Shown here: in pieces, positions 43,385 to 50,603 of the stretch | How positions within the stretch are numbered: position 1 is the stretch's first letter | How the letters are laid out: every line of letters begins with the position of its first letter | NCBI GenBank assembly: GCA_017436185.1 | Contig: JAFSDP010000012.1 | Location: 1 to 64,000, forward strand | Length of the DNA: 64,000 nucleotides | Source of the DNA: Alistipes sp. | GTDB lineage: Bacteria; Bacteroidota; Bacteroidia; Bacteroidales; Rikenellaceae | Reading direction: 5' to 3' | Translations under genes and position numbers: made by a program | The notes under the pieces: generated by a model | Databases searched by the model: none | The model's input: only the letters and a program-made list of their open reading frames with translations | What the model was told of the DNA's origin: nothing

Positions 43385-43392
43385 TATCTTTG
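43385..43392 (+). promoter_or_regulatory. -7 element for the CE15-like gene
   Basis: TATCTTTG, 22 bp before the ATG at 43414; the upstream in-frame TTG lies inside it and is not a start. Confidence 0.6.
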
Positions 43393-43413
43393 TGTAACTC
43401 AAAAACACTTCCT

Positions 43414-44592
43414 ATGAAACGCTTGCTCGTTTTGGTGCTGATAGGGATGGTCGCAGCGACCGCCTCGGCACAAGAATTTCGTCCGGTGATTAGTTACGAC
43501 GAGTCGAAAATCAAACCCTATACGCTGCCCGAATTGATGCGTACCGAGGCAGGGGAGGAGGTCACCACCACGCAGCAATGGGAACGGGTGCGTCGCCCCG
43601 AACTTTTGCGCCTTTTCTCCGAGGAGTTGTATGGCTATATGCCCCAAGGCAAGGTGAAGCAACGCTTCGAGGTAAAGGCGGTCGATACGGCCTATGCCGA
43701 GGGTCGTGCCACCCACAAAACGGTCGAGATGACCTTCCGTCGGGGCGATGTGGAGCGTCGTGCTACCATCCACCTTTACCTGCCCAAGCAAGAACAACCG
43801 GTGCCACTTTTTATGTTCTTCTGCGGCGAACTGAAGAAGCCGACCGAGTGGCTTGAACAACTCTTCAAAGCGGGCTACGGCCTCTGTACGGGCGACAACA
43901 ACGACTTCTTTGCCGATCGCCAGAACGATCCTGCGGTCTATCGGAATAGCGTGTTGGCACTGTGGGGGCATACCTCCGAGGAGGAGCTGCCGATGCACAT
44001 CAGCCGTGCGTTGGGTTGCTGGGCCTGGGGTCACAGCCGTGCGATGGATTACCTCGAGACCGACCCCGATGTCGATGCGACTCGGGTGGCCATTATGGGG
44101 CACTCGCGAGGTGCGAAGTTGGCCGCTTGGGCAGCAGCGAACGATGCCCGCTTTGCGGTGGCTATTTTGAATAATTCGGGCTGCGCCGGGGCTGCGTTGT
44201 TCCGTCGTAAGTTTGGCGAACACGCCCACCGTCTGAATCGCTCGTTCCCCTATTGGATGTGCGAGAATTTCCACAAATACAACGAACGTGACTACGCCAT
44301 TCCGGTCGATCAGCATCAACTATTGGCGCTGATTGCACCTCGTCCGTTGTATGTGGCCAGCGGGGCCGAGGATTTGTGGGCCGACCCAAAAGGGGAGTTC
44401 TTGGGGTTGGCGCACGCCGAGCCGCTCTACAACCTCTATGGGTATAAGGGGGTGGCTACGATGGAGTGGCCTGCTGTCGATACCCCCATCGGCCACCGAG
44501 CCGCCTACCACGTGCGTCGGGGTGGTCACGGCGTGTTGCCCTACGATTGGCAGCAGTACATCCGTTTTGTCGATAAGTGGTTGAAAAAATAG
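43414..44592 (+). CDS. Secreted CE15-type glucuronoyl esterase-like hydrolase
   Basis: A 392-residue alpha/beta hydrolase with a signal peptide (MKRLLVLVLIGMVAATASAQ). The nucleophile motif is GHSRGAKLAAWAAAND, followed by ILNNSGCAGAALFRRKFGE, PYWMCENFHKY, PVDQHQLLALIAPRPLYVASGAEDLWADPKGEF and GGHGV: the layout of carbohydrate esterase family 15, which cuts esters between glucuronic acid and lignin or related plant polymers. It has its own promoter and lies right after the rhamnose operon, fitting breakdown of plant cell-wall polysaccharides. Related acetyl esterases remain possible. Confidence 0.8.
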   Translation: MKRLLVLVLIGMVAATASAQEFRPVISYDESKIKPYTLPELMRTEAGEEVTTTQQWERVRRPELLRLFSEELYGYMPQGKVKQRFEVKAVDTAYAEGRATHKTVEMTFRRGDVERRATIHLYLPKQEQPVPLFMFFCGELKKPTEWLEQLFKAGYGLCTGDNNDFFADRQNDPAVYRNSVLALWGHTSEEELPMHISRALGCWAWGHSRAMDYLETDPDVDATRVAIMGHSRGAKLAAWAAANDARFAVAILNNSGCAGAALFRRKFGEHAHRLNRSFPYWMCENFHKYNERDYAIPVDQHQLLALIAPRPLYVASGAEDLWADPKGEFLGLAHAEPLYNLYGYKGVATMEWPAVDTPIGHRAAYHVRRGGHGVLPYDWQQYIRFVDKWLKK

Positions 44593-44625
44593 GAAGAAAG
44601 CCTTTTTCGAGCCGACGAAATTTTG

Positions 44626-44633
44626 TAATTTTG
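44626..44633 (+). promoter_or_regulatory. -7 element for the DUF1846 gene
   Basis: TAATTTTG fits TAnnTTTG, 25 bp before the ATG at 44659. Confidence 0.55.
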
Positions 44634-44658
44634 TTGCTTGTTAGCATATTTAGTACCT

Positions 44659-46122
44659 ATGAGAAAAGGTTTCGATAATGTAAAATACCTCCAAATTCAG
44701 TCCGAGCAGATTAAGAAACGCATCGGCGAATTTGGCGACAAACTCTATTTGGAGTTTGGTGGCAAACTCTTTGACGACTACCACGCCAGCCGTGTGCTGC
44801 CCGGCTTCCAGCCCGACAGTAAGTTGCAGATGCTGTTGCAGTTGCGTGACTATGCCGAGATTGTGATGGTCATCAGTGCCATCGATATCGAGAAGAACAA
44901 GATGCGTAGCGACCTCGGCATCACCTACGATGAGGATGTGTTGCGTCTGCGTAGCGAGTTTGAGAGCACGGGCCTCTATGCCGGTGGTGTGGTGATTACT
45001 CACTACAACGGTCAGTCGAGTGCCGATGCCTACCGCAAACGTCTGGAGCGTCTGGGCATCAAGGTCTATTATCATTACACCATCGAGGGTTATCCCCACA
45101 ATGTGGCGCTGATTGATTCGGACGAGGGCTTCGGGCGCAACGACTATGTCGAGACCTCCCGTCCGTTGGTGATTGTGACGGCCCCCGGCCCGGGTAGCGG
45201 CAAGATGGCCGTCTGCCTAAGTCAGCTCTACCAGGAGAACCGCCGAGGTGTGAAGGCCGGCTATGCCAAATTCGAGACCTTCCCCGTGTGGAATCTTCCC
45301 CTCAAACACCCCGTTAATATCGCCTATGAGGCGGCTACGGCCGACCTGAACGATGTCAATATGATTGACCCGTTGCATCTGGAGGCTTATGGCGAGGTGG
45401 CGGTGACCTACAACCGAGATTTGGAGATTTTCCCCGTGCTGAATGCCATTTTTGAGGGCATCTATGGCGAAAGCCCCTACAAGTCGCCGACGGATATGGG
45501 TGTCAATATGATTGGCTATTGTATGAGCGACGAGGATATCTGCTGCAATGCCGCCCGTGAGGAGATTATCCGTCGTTACTACTATGCGCTGTGTAAGCTG
45601 GCCGAGAAGGGCGACAACGAGAACGAGGTGAATAAGATTGCCCTGATTATGAAGCAGGCGAAGCTGACGACCGAATATCGCCGTACGACCGTAGCGGCCC
45701 ACGAGCGTCGTGAGTTGTGCGGTGGCGGAGCTACGGCAGCCATTGAGTTGCAGGACGGCACGATTATCACCTCACGCACCAGCTCGCTTTTAGGCTCGAG
45801 TGCGGCGTTGCTGCTCAATGCCACGAAATACCTGGCCGGCATCGACCACGAAAAGAAGCTGATTGCCGAGGATTTGATTGCCCCGATTCAGAAGACCAAG
45901 GTGGAGTACCTGCACGGCCACAATCCCCGCCTGCATACCGATGAGGTGCTGGTGGCGCTGTCGCTGTTGAGCAACCACGATCCCGATTGCCGCAAGGCGC
46001 TTGATCAGCTGCCCAAACTGAAAGGATGTCAAGTCCACTCGACGGTGATGTTGAGCGAGGTGGATCGCAAGATATTCCACAAGCTCGGCGTCGAACTGAC
46101 GTGCGATCCCCGCACCGAGTAG
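44659..46122 (+). CDS. DUF1846 family protein
   Basis: A 487-residue protein of the DUF1846 family, which is conserved in many Firmicutes and Bacteroidota. Start MRKGFDNVKYLQIQSEQIKKRIGEFGDKLYLEFGGKLFDDYHASRVLPGF is typical; LVIVTAPGPGSGKMAVCLSQLY has a P-loop-like GPGSGK stretch, and NIAYEAATADLNDVNMIDPLHLEAYGEVAVTYNRD and GYCMSDEDICCNAAREEI are further conserved blocks. A crystal structure exists for the family but the reaction is not known to me. ATG 44659 chosen from the promoter position. Single-gene unit with a terminator. Confidence 0.9.
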   Translation: MRKGFDNVKYLQIQSEQIKKRIGEFGDKLYLEFGGKLFDDYHASRVLPGFQPDSKLQMLLQLRDYAEIVMVISAIDIEKNKMRSDLGITYDEDVLRLRSEFESTGLYAGGVVITHYNGQSSADAYRKRLERLGIKVYYHYTIEGYPHNVALIDSDEGFGRNDYVETSRPLVIVTAPGPGSGKMAVCLSQLYQENRRGVKAGYAKFETFPVWNLPLKHPVNIAYEAATADLNDVNMIDPLHLEAYGEVAVTYNRDLEIFPVLNAIFEGIYGESPYKSPTDMGVNMIGYCMSDEDICCNAAREEIIRRYYYALCKLAEKGDNENEVNKIALIMKQAKLTTEYRRTTVAAHERRELCGGGATAAIELQDGTIITSRTSSLLGSSAALLLNATKYLAGIDHEKKLIAEDLIAPIQKTKVEYLHGHNPRLHTDEVLVALSLLSNHDPDCRKALDQLPKLKGCQVHSTVMLSEVDRKIFHKLGVELTCDPRTE

Positions 46123-46143
46123 GGGAGAGAAACACAGAACAAG

Positions 46144-46173
46144 AAACCACGCTTTTGAGGCGTGGTTTTTTTG
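46144..46173 (+). terminator. Terminator after the DUF1846 gene
   Basis: AAACCACGC (46144-46152) and GCGTGGTTT (46160-46168), then T run. Confidence 0.85.
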
Positions 46174-46230
46174 TTCTATAAGTTGTCGCCTCCTCCACCC
46201 GCATCCATTTTGTTACCCAAGGGCGAAGAT

Positions 46231-46288
46231 AAACAAAAAAGGATGACCTTTCGATCATCCTTTTCTGGCGGTGCGTAGGGGACTCGAA
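46231..46288. repeat. 58-bp direct repeat, truncated tRNA-Asp copy
   Basis: Identical to 46547-46604. It holds the last 23 bases of tRNA-Asp with CCA plus the tRNA terminator hairpin. No other part of a tRNA is present on this side. Confidence 0.9.
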
Positions 46289-46546
46289 GCTTTAGCTCGC
46301 GGGGATACCATTAGGCGCAGCCCGAAAGGGCGAGCAATAATCCATTTATCCCCGCAACCCCATTTTTAAGTGAGAGTGCGCTACGGCATAAATCTCTTGC
46401 CGGGAGTTGTTCGCTGCCGACGGCAGCTATGGATGGGGATGTTCGAGGAAGTCGATGCTTGCATTGTTATCTTCGTGCATCCCTATCCATAGTATCACCG
46501 ACAGGTGAACATCGAACAACTCCCTTACATCCAGAGGGGGTAGATA
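46289..46546. other. Structured non-coding block between the 58-bp repeats
   Basis: No gene. It contains GCGGGGATA … TATCCCCGC (46299-46307/46347-46355) around GCCC-GAAA-GGGC (46320-46331), and a multibranched fold at 46402-46524 described in its own entry. Together with the flanking repeats it looks like the remains of an integrated or rearranged element. Confidence 0.55.
46402..46524. repeat. Cloverleaf-like multibranched inverted repeats
   Basis: Outer stem GGGAGTTGTTCG (46402-46413) with CGAACAACTCCC (46513-46524), perfect. Inside: hairpin CTGCC-GAC-GGCAG (46414-46426), long stem 46427-46441 with 46478-46492 (14 of 15 pair), hairpin TCACC-GACA-GGTGA (46495-46508). Strand of any transcript unknown. 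Confidence 0.7.
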
Positions 46547-46604
46547 AAACAAAAAAGGATGACCTTTCGATCATCCTTTTCTGGCGGTGCGTAGGGGACT
46601 CGAA
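46547..46604. repeat. 58-bp direct repeat, native tRNA-Asp 3' end
   Basis: The partner of 46231-46288; overlaps the tRNA-Asp 3' end and its terminator. Confidence 0.9.
46553..46580 (-). terminator. Terminator of tRNA-Asp
   Basis: Minus-strand AAAAGGATGA … TCATCCTTTT, then TTGTTT, directly after the tRNA CCA end. Confidence 0.8.
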
Positions 46605-46658
46605 CCCCTGACCCCGTGCGTGACAGGCACGTATTCTAACCAGCTGAACTAACGCACC
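46582..46658 (-). tRNA. tRNA-Asp(GTC)
   Basis: Folds as a full cloverleaf on the minus strand: acceptor GGTGCGT/ACGCACC, anticodon stem CGTGC/GCACG with loop CTGTCAC (anticodon GTC), T arm AGGGG-TTCGAGT-CCCCT, encoded CCA at 46584-46582. Next to rsmD and followed by its own terminator. The last 23 bases are duplicated at 46266-46288. Confidence 0.97.
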
Positions 46659-46752
46659 ATTTTTAAGAACTTGCAACCCTGATTTACCTCCCTGATTGCG
46701 TTTGCAAAGGTAGTGCAAATTTTTGAATCTGCAAGCGTTTTTCAAACTTTTT

Positions 46753-47289
46753 TTACATTTTTTTGAAGAACGAGAACTGCACACTGCCGTAACTCCTTAA
46801 TTGCCAAAAGAGAGGGTGGTTTGAAAAATTTTTCTCTTTCGAGTGCTCAAAGATGAAAATTCCATCCTCTTTCAGGATTTGGCTCTCCAACACCAGCGGA
46901 ATAATCTCTTCGGCCTGCTCCAAATCGTAGGGGGCATCCGAAAAAACAAGGTCAAATTGCTTTGGGCAACTCTTCAGGTAGAGAAATGCGTTGGCCTTAA
47001 CGGCGTAGAGATTCTTCAATCCAAGCTCTTGAGCCGTCTTGCGGATGAAGTTATGATGCACGGCGTTGATCTCGACCGAGGTGACCGACTTGGCACCACG
47101 CGAGCAGAACTCATAACTAATCGAGCCGGTACCCGAGAAGAGGTCCAGCACATCGCACTCTTCGATGTCGATCAGGTTTTGGAGGACATTGAAGAGGTTT
47201 TCTTTGGCAAAATCGGTGGTGGGGCGTGCTCGCAGGTTACGAGGCGGGGTGATGGTGCGCCCTTTGAGTTGTCCGCTGATTATTCGCAT
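46753..47289 (-). CDS. rsmD: 16S rRNA (guanine-N2) methyltransferase RsmD
   Basis: A 178-residue AdoMet methyltransferase that modifies G966 of 16S rRNA. MRIISGQLKGRTITPPRNLRARPTTDFAKENLFNVL is the family start, VLDLFSGTGSISYEFCSRGAKSVTSVEIN the AdoMet-binding motifs I-II, and DLVFSDAPYDL motif IV, where Ala replaces the first Pro of the usual D-P-P-Y/F. It overlaps the DUF3822 gene by 10 bp. Confidence 0.93.
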   Translation of the reverse strand: MRIISGQLKGRTITPPRNLRARPTTDFAKENLFNVLQNLIDIEECDVLDLFSGTGSISYEFCSRGAKSVTSVEINAVHHNFIRKTAQELGLKNLYAVKANAFLYLKSCPKQFDLVFSDAPYDLEQAEEIIPLVLESQILKEDGIFIFEHSKEKNFSNHPLFWQLRSYGSVQFSFFKKM

Positions 47290-47774
47290 ACGAGCAGTTT
47301 GAAGTAGTTACGATAGATTTTACGGCGTTGTTTGTTCTGGGTGCGTTGTACCAAGCGCAGGGTATGATGGCTCAAATCGGCCGCCGAGGTGAGGCGATGC
47401 AGCAGCAATTCCAGCTCCTCCTCCGAGGCGATGCGTACCACTTCGGCCAACTGCAGGGCGAGCGAATATACCTTTATATATATAAGGTCGCCGCAATCAA
47501 CCAGCCATACCGTCGGCTCGGTCACGTTTGGTGCCGTCAGAAGTGGGGTGGTGAAACACAATTCCTCGCCATATTGGGCCTTCAGATCGGCCAATTTGGC
47601 CTTATCGATGGCCATCAGAGCCGTAATGCCCGACTCGGTGCGTGCGCTTACGACACACTCCGTACTCAGGGGTGCAAGGCCCGCTGCGGCGAGCAGTTCA
47701 GCCTCCGCGGTGGGGTCGTAGAGCGGTTTGGGGACGAGCATCGTGCGCTCGGTCAGTAATTCAATCTCTTGCAC
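47280..47774 (-). CDS. DUF3822 family protein, short form
   Basis: A 164-residue protein resembling DUF3822, which is usually about 260-280 residues in Bacteroidota and sits next to rsmD. Here only the C-terminal two-thirds is present: ELLTERTMLVPKPLYD, TVWLVDCGDLIYIKVYSLA and the basic end RRKIYRNYFKLLVCE. The first usable start is GTG 47774; the frame upstream is open back to the stop of the preceding gene but has no ATG. Probably an actin-like-fold protein of unknown role; truncation or a lineage-specific short form are both possible. Confidence 0.65.
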   Translation of the reverse strand: MQEIELLTERTMLVPKPLYDPTAEAELLAAAGLAPLSTECVVSARTESGITALMAIDKAKLADLKAQYGEELCFTTPLLTAPNVTEPTVWLVDCGDLIYIKVYSLALQLAEVVRIASEEELELLLHRLTSAADLSHHTLRLVQRTQNKQRRKIYRNYFKLLVCE

Positions 47775-47796
47775 GTTGCGATAAAGGTTGAAAAAG

Positions 47797-47828
47797 AGTG
47801 TCCATCCGACCCGGGCCGAATGGACACT
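47797..47828. terminator. Terminator between the 47853 gene and the DUF3822 gene
   Basis: AGTGTCCAT (47797-47805) and ATGGACACT (47820-47828). On the minus strand it is followed by CTTTTTC. Confidence 0.7.
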
Positions 47829-47852
47829 TGTTTTACATTGTATCCGTGAGAA

Positions 47853-48491
47853 TTAGTCCTCCCAGTTACCGGCTTCGTTGTTACCGGCCTCCATCGAACC
47901 AAACTTGATACCGGGATAGCGGTTGTAGTTGTTTACATCGTCGTCGATCTTATTGATCACGTCCTGACGGTAGGTGATCGTATCGAGGAACTGGATGTAG
48001 GGAGCACGGCACTCAACAACGGGAATCACAATCTTCGACTCGGTAGCAATCGTACCGGCCTCGAGGATGAACTCCGACTTGTTGTCGGTCGTGGGGATGT
48101 AACGCAGGTTCATTACGTCCTCCTTCGTGAGCTTCTTGGGCGAGAAGATGGTATCGATAACGGCTACCTTGAACTTCTCAACGTTCTTCTTACCCTGCTT
48201 CTTCAGCATAGCCAGACCTACCGAGTCGTCATCATCGACCAGCTTGCGCTCCATCTCGAGCGTGTCGGTCAGAATAAACTGGGCCAGCGTGTCGAAGCTG
48301 GCGGTGAAGCGCTGGTACTTGGTCTTGTAGGCACGCTCGGCGGTACGGATGTCCTTGATGCGGTCGATAACCTGTGCGCTCTTGCTTTTCAGTTCGCTCT
48401 CGAAACGGATGGGGGTCGAGATCTGCTTGTAGATAATGTACACGAAGAGTACGATGACTACAGCGAGAAGAATTTGGAAGATTTTTTTCAT
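47853..48491 (-). CDS. Hypothetical protein with N-terminal membrane anchor
   Basis: A 212-residue protein: one N-terminal hydrophobic segment (MKKIFQILLAVVIVLFVYIIYKQI) and a soluble charged rest with KDIRTAERAYKTKYQRFTASFDTLAQFI, which resembles the helix of pseudopilin-like proteins. The C-terminus is acidic and Asn-rich. Similar genes are often near rsmD in Bacteroidota, but I do not know its function. It diverges from the RecD-like helicase gene and shares its promoter region. Confidence 0.7.
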   Translation of the reverse strand: MKKIFQILLAVVIVLFVYIIYKQISTPIRFESELKSKSAQVIDRIKDIRTAERAYKTKYQRFTASFDTLAQFILTDTLEMERKLVDDDDSVGLAMLKKQGKKNVEKFKVAVIDTIFSPKKLTKEDVMNLRYIPTTDNKSEFILEAGTIATESKIVIPVVECRAPYIQFLDTITYRQDVINKIDDDVNNYNRYPGIKFGSMEAGNNEAGNWED

Positions 48492-48520
48492 TTGTATTTA
48501 GGTTTTGTTTATTAATTTTG
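48491..48520 (+). promoter_or_regulatory. Promoter of the RecD-like gene
   Basis: TTTG (48491-48494), 18 nt, TAATTTTG (48513-48520), 21 bp before the ATG at 48542. The -33 element touches the start codon of the divergent gene. Confidence 0.65.
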
Positions 48521-48541
48521 TCCAACAAAAAGTCGCTAAAT

Positions 48542-49957
48542 ATGAATAGCTCATTTATTGCGTCTCAAATTTACGCCAAAATTTCTTTTGAAACAACTCT
48601 TGGGCAAAAAAAAATTGTCGAAAAGTTGTCAGAATACCTTGTTGGGGATGATTTTTCGCAAATTTTCGTCCTGAACGGCTATGCAGGCACCGGAAAAACG
48701 ACTTTGATAGCAGCTACGGTGGGTGCGTTGAAGCAGGTGGGCATCAAGACTGTTTTGTTGGCTCCAACGGGTCGAGCCGCCAAGGTGTTGGCTCGCTATT
48801 CGGGTGAGAAGGCCCTCACGATTCACAAGCGCATCTACCGCGAAAAAACCAATGCCGACTATGAATCGAAGTTCTCGTTGGACCTGAATCGGGAGCAAAA
48901 CACCGTCTTCATTGTCGATGAGGCGTCGATGCTCTCGGACCGCTCGGGCGATGTGAGTTTCGGTAGCGGCTCGCTGTTGGAGGACCTTATTAAATATGTG
49001 CGCAGCGGTCGAGGTTGCCGATTGGTGTTGGTGGGCGATAGTGCCCAGCTGCCACCCGTAGGGTGCGACTTCTCGCCGGCGCTCGACCCGGCAACCCTCT
49101 CTGCCTATGGCGATGTGGTCTATTGCACGTTGGACGAGGTGGTGCGTCAGGAGGCCGAGTCGGGCATTCTGTTCAACGCCACGATGGTGCGATGTATGTT
49201 GGAGCAGGGTATTGTCGATATTCCCCAGTTGGAGATGCAGTTCCCCGATATCGAGTCCATCTCGGGCGGTGAACTCTTGGAGTTGTTGGGCGATGCCTAT
49301 GCCAAATACGGCCGTGACGAGGTGATTGTGGTGACCCGTTCCAACAAGCGTGCCAATCGCTACAACGAAGGTATTCGTCGCCACGTTTTGGGCGCCGAGG
49401 AGGAGATTGAAAGTGGTGATATGCTGATGGTTGTCAAGAACAACTACCACTACACCGAGCGCATCGAGAACTGCCCGATGCACTTCATTGCCAATGGCGA
49501 TATCGGTCGTCTGCGTCGTCTGCGTCGCTTCGAGGATTTTTATGGATTCCGTTTCGCTACGGCCGTGCTGGAGTTTGGCGATTACGACGATACGGAGATC
49601 GAGTGTAAAATTCTGCTCGATACGATTACCTCCGAGTCGCCCTCGCTGACCCGTGAGGAGCAAAACCGCCTCTTCTACGAGGTCGAGAAGGACTATCTGG
49701 ATATTAAGAGCAAGATTAAACGCTTTAAGGAAATTCGTGAAAATCCGCACTTTAACGCCGTTCAGGTAAAGTTTTCCTACGCCGTAACCTGCCACAAGGC
49801 GCAGGGTGGCCAGTGGCGGGCTGTCTTCATTGATCGGTTCCTGTTTGGCGACGAGCAGATGACTCCCGATTTGATGCGTTGGCTCTATACGGCGATGACC
49901 CGAGCTACCGACAAACTCTACTTAGTCAATTTTGGAGACGAATTTTTTGGTGCATAA
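48542..49957 (+). CDS. RecD-like ATP-dependent DNA helicase
   Basis: A 471-residue SF1B helicase. Walker A is LNGYAGTGKTTLI, followed by LAPTGRAAKVLARYSG; Walker B is FIVDEASMLSD, then LVGDSAQLPPVG; C-terminal motifs are YAVTCHKAQGGQW and LYTAMTRATDKL. It is a short RecD2-type enzyme without an N-terminal extension, as found widely in Bacteroidota, and probably unwinds DNA 5' to 3'. ATG 48542 preferred to the upstream TTG, which lies in the promoter. The glycosylase-like gene follows 10 bp later. Confidence 0.9.
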   Translation: MNSSFIASQIYAKISFETTLGQKKIVEKLSEYLVGDDFSQIFVLNGYAGTGKTTLIAATVGALKQVGIKTVLLAPTGRAAKVLARYSGEKALTIHKRIYREKTNADYESKFSLDLNREQNTVFIVDEASMLSDRSGDVSFGSGSLLEDLIKYVRSGRGCRLVLVGDSAQLPPVGCDFSPALDPATLSAYGDVVYCTLDEVVRQEAESGILFNATMVRCMLEQGIVDIPQLEMQFPDIESISGGELLELLGDAYAKYGRDEVIVVTRSNKRANRYNEGIRRHVLGAEEEIESGDMLMVVKNNYHYTERIENCPMHFIANGDIGRLRRLRRFEDFYGFRFATAVLEFGDYDDTEIECKILLDTITSESPSLTREEQNRLFYEVEKDYLDIKSKIKRFKEIRENPHFNAVQVKFSYAVTCHKAQGGQWRAVFIDRFLFGDEQMTPDLMRWLYTAMTRATDKLYLVNFGDEFFGA

Positions 49958-49967
49958 CCCCCTTTCG

Positions 49968-50588
49968 ATGATGGCTGAACGTTCTATTGAGCAACATCCG
50001 TTGCAACCCTTTTTGCCTCCTCGGGCCCTCCTTTTGATGCTGGGTAGCTTTCCGCCCAAGCGGGAGCGTTGGTCGATGGATTTCTTCTATCCCAATCGCC
50101 AAAACGATATGTGGCGCATTGTCGGAAAGGTCTTTTTTGACGATGCTCACTATTTTGAAACTGAAGACAGAAAAGGATTTGACAAAGAGCGTATTGTTGC
50201 GTTTTGCTCAACCAAAGGTTTAGCTCTTTACGATGCCGCTTCCGAGGTACGCCGACTGATGGATAACGCCTCGGATAAGTTCTTGGAGGTAGTCACACCG
50301 ACCAACCTCGAGGAACTGTTGTGTGCCCTTCCCGATTGCTCGGCGGTGGTCACGACGGGGCAGAAGGCAACCGATTTGGTGGTGGCGGCTTTGGGCTGCT
50401 CGGAGCCGAAGGTGGGGGAGTGCTCCACGTTTGAATTTACCGCCCGTACGATGCGTCTGTGGCGTATGCCCTCCTCGTCGCGCGCCTATCCCTTGTCGTT
50501 GGAGAAAAAGGCCGCTTTTTACCGCAAAATGTTTGAGTCGGAGGGGCTGATAATTGACGAAAATAATGTATCTTTGTCTCAAAGATAA
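49968..50588 (+). CDS. Uracil-DNA glycosylase-like protein
   Basis: A 206-residue member of the UDG/MUG superfamily. LLMLGSFPPKRERWSMDFFYPNRQNDMWRIVG is the N-terminal active-site-type motif (G-S-x-P-P…), and VVTTGQKATDLV the middle strand; a canonical C-terminal HPS motif is altered (MPSSSRAY). A role in removing uracil or modified bases is plausible. Two ATGs (49968, 49971) are adjacent; the first is used. The mutS promoter lies in its final codons, linking two repair genes. Confidence 0.75.
   Translation: MMAERSIEQHPLQPFLPPRALLLMLGSFPPKRERWSMDFFYPNRQNDMWRIVGKVFFDDAHYFETEDRKGFDKERIVAFCSTKGLALYDAASEVRRLMDNASDKFLEVVTPTNLEELLCALPDCSAVVTTGQKATDLVVAALGCSEPKVGECSTFEFTARTMRLWRMPSSSRAYPLSLEKKAAFYRKMFESEGLIIDENNVSLSQR
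50569..50576 (+). promoter_or_regulatory. -7 element for mutS
   Basis: TATCTTTG within the end of the glycosylase-like gene, 27 bp before the GTG start of mutS. Confidence 0.6.
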
Positions 50589-50603
50589 CCCCCTTTTAAG
50601 AAA

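Noticed and set aside
46266..46288. Second tRNA-Asp gene
   Set aside because: Only the last 23 bases and the terminator are present; acceptor 5' strand, D arm and anticodon arm are missing.
46402..46524. Integron attC site
   Set aside because: The stem ends do not match the GTTRRRY/RYYYAAC core sites and no integron integrase is near.
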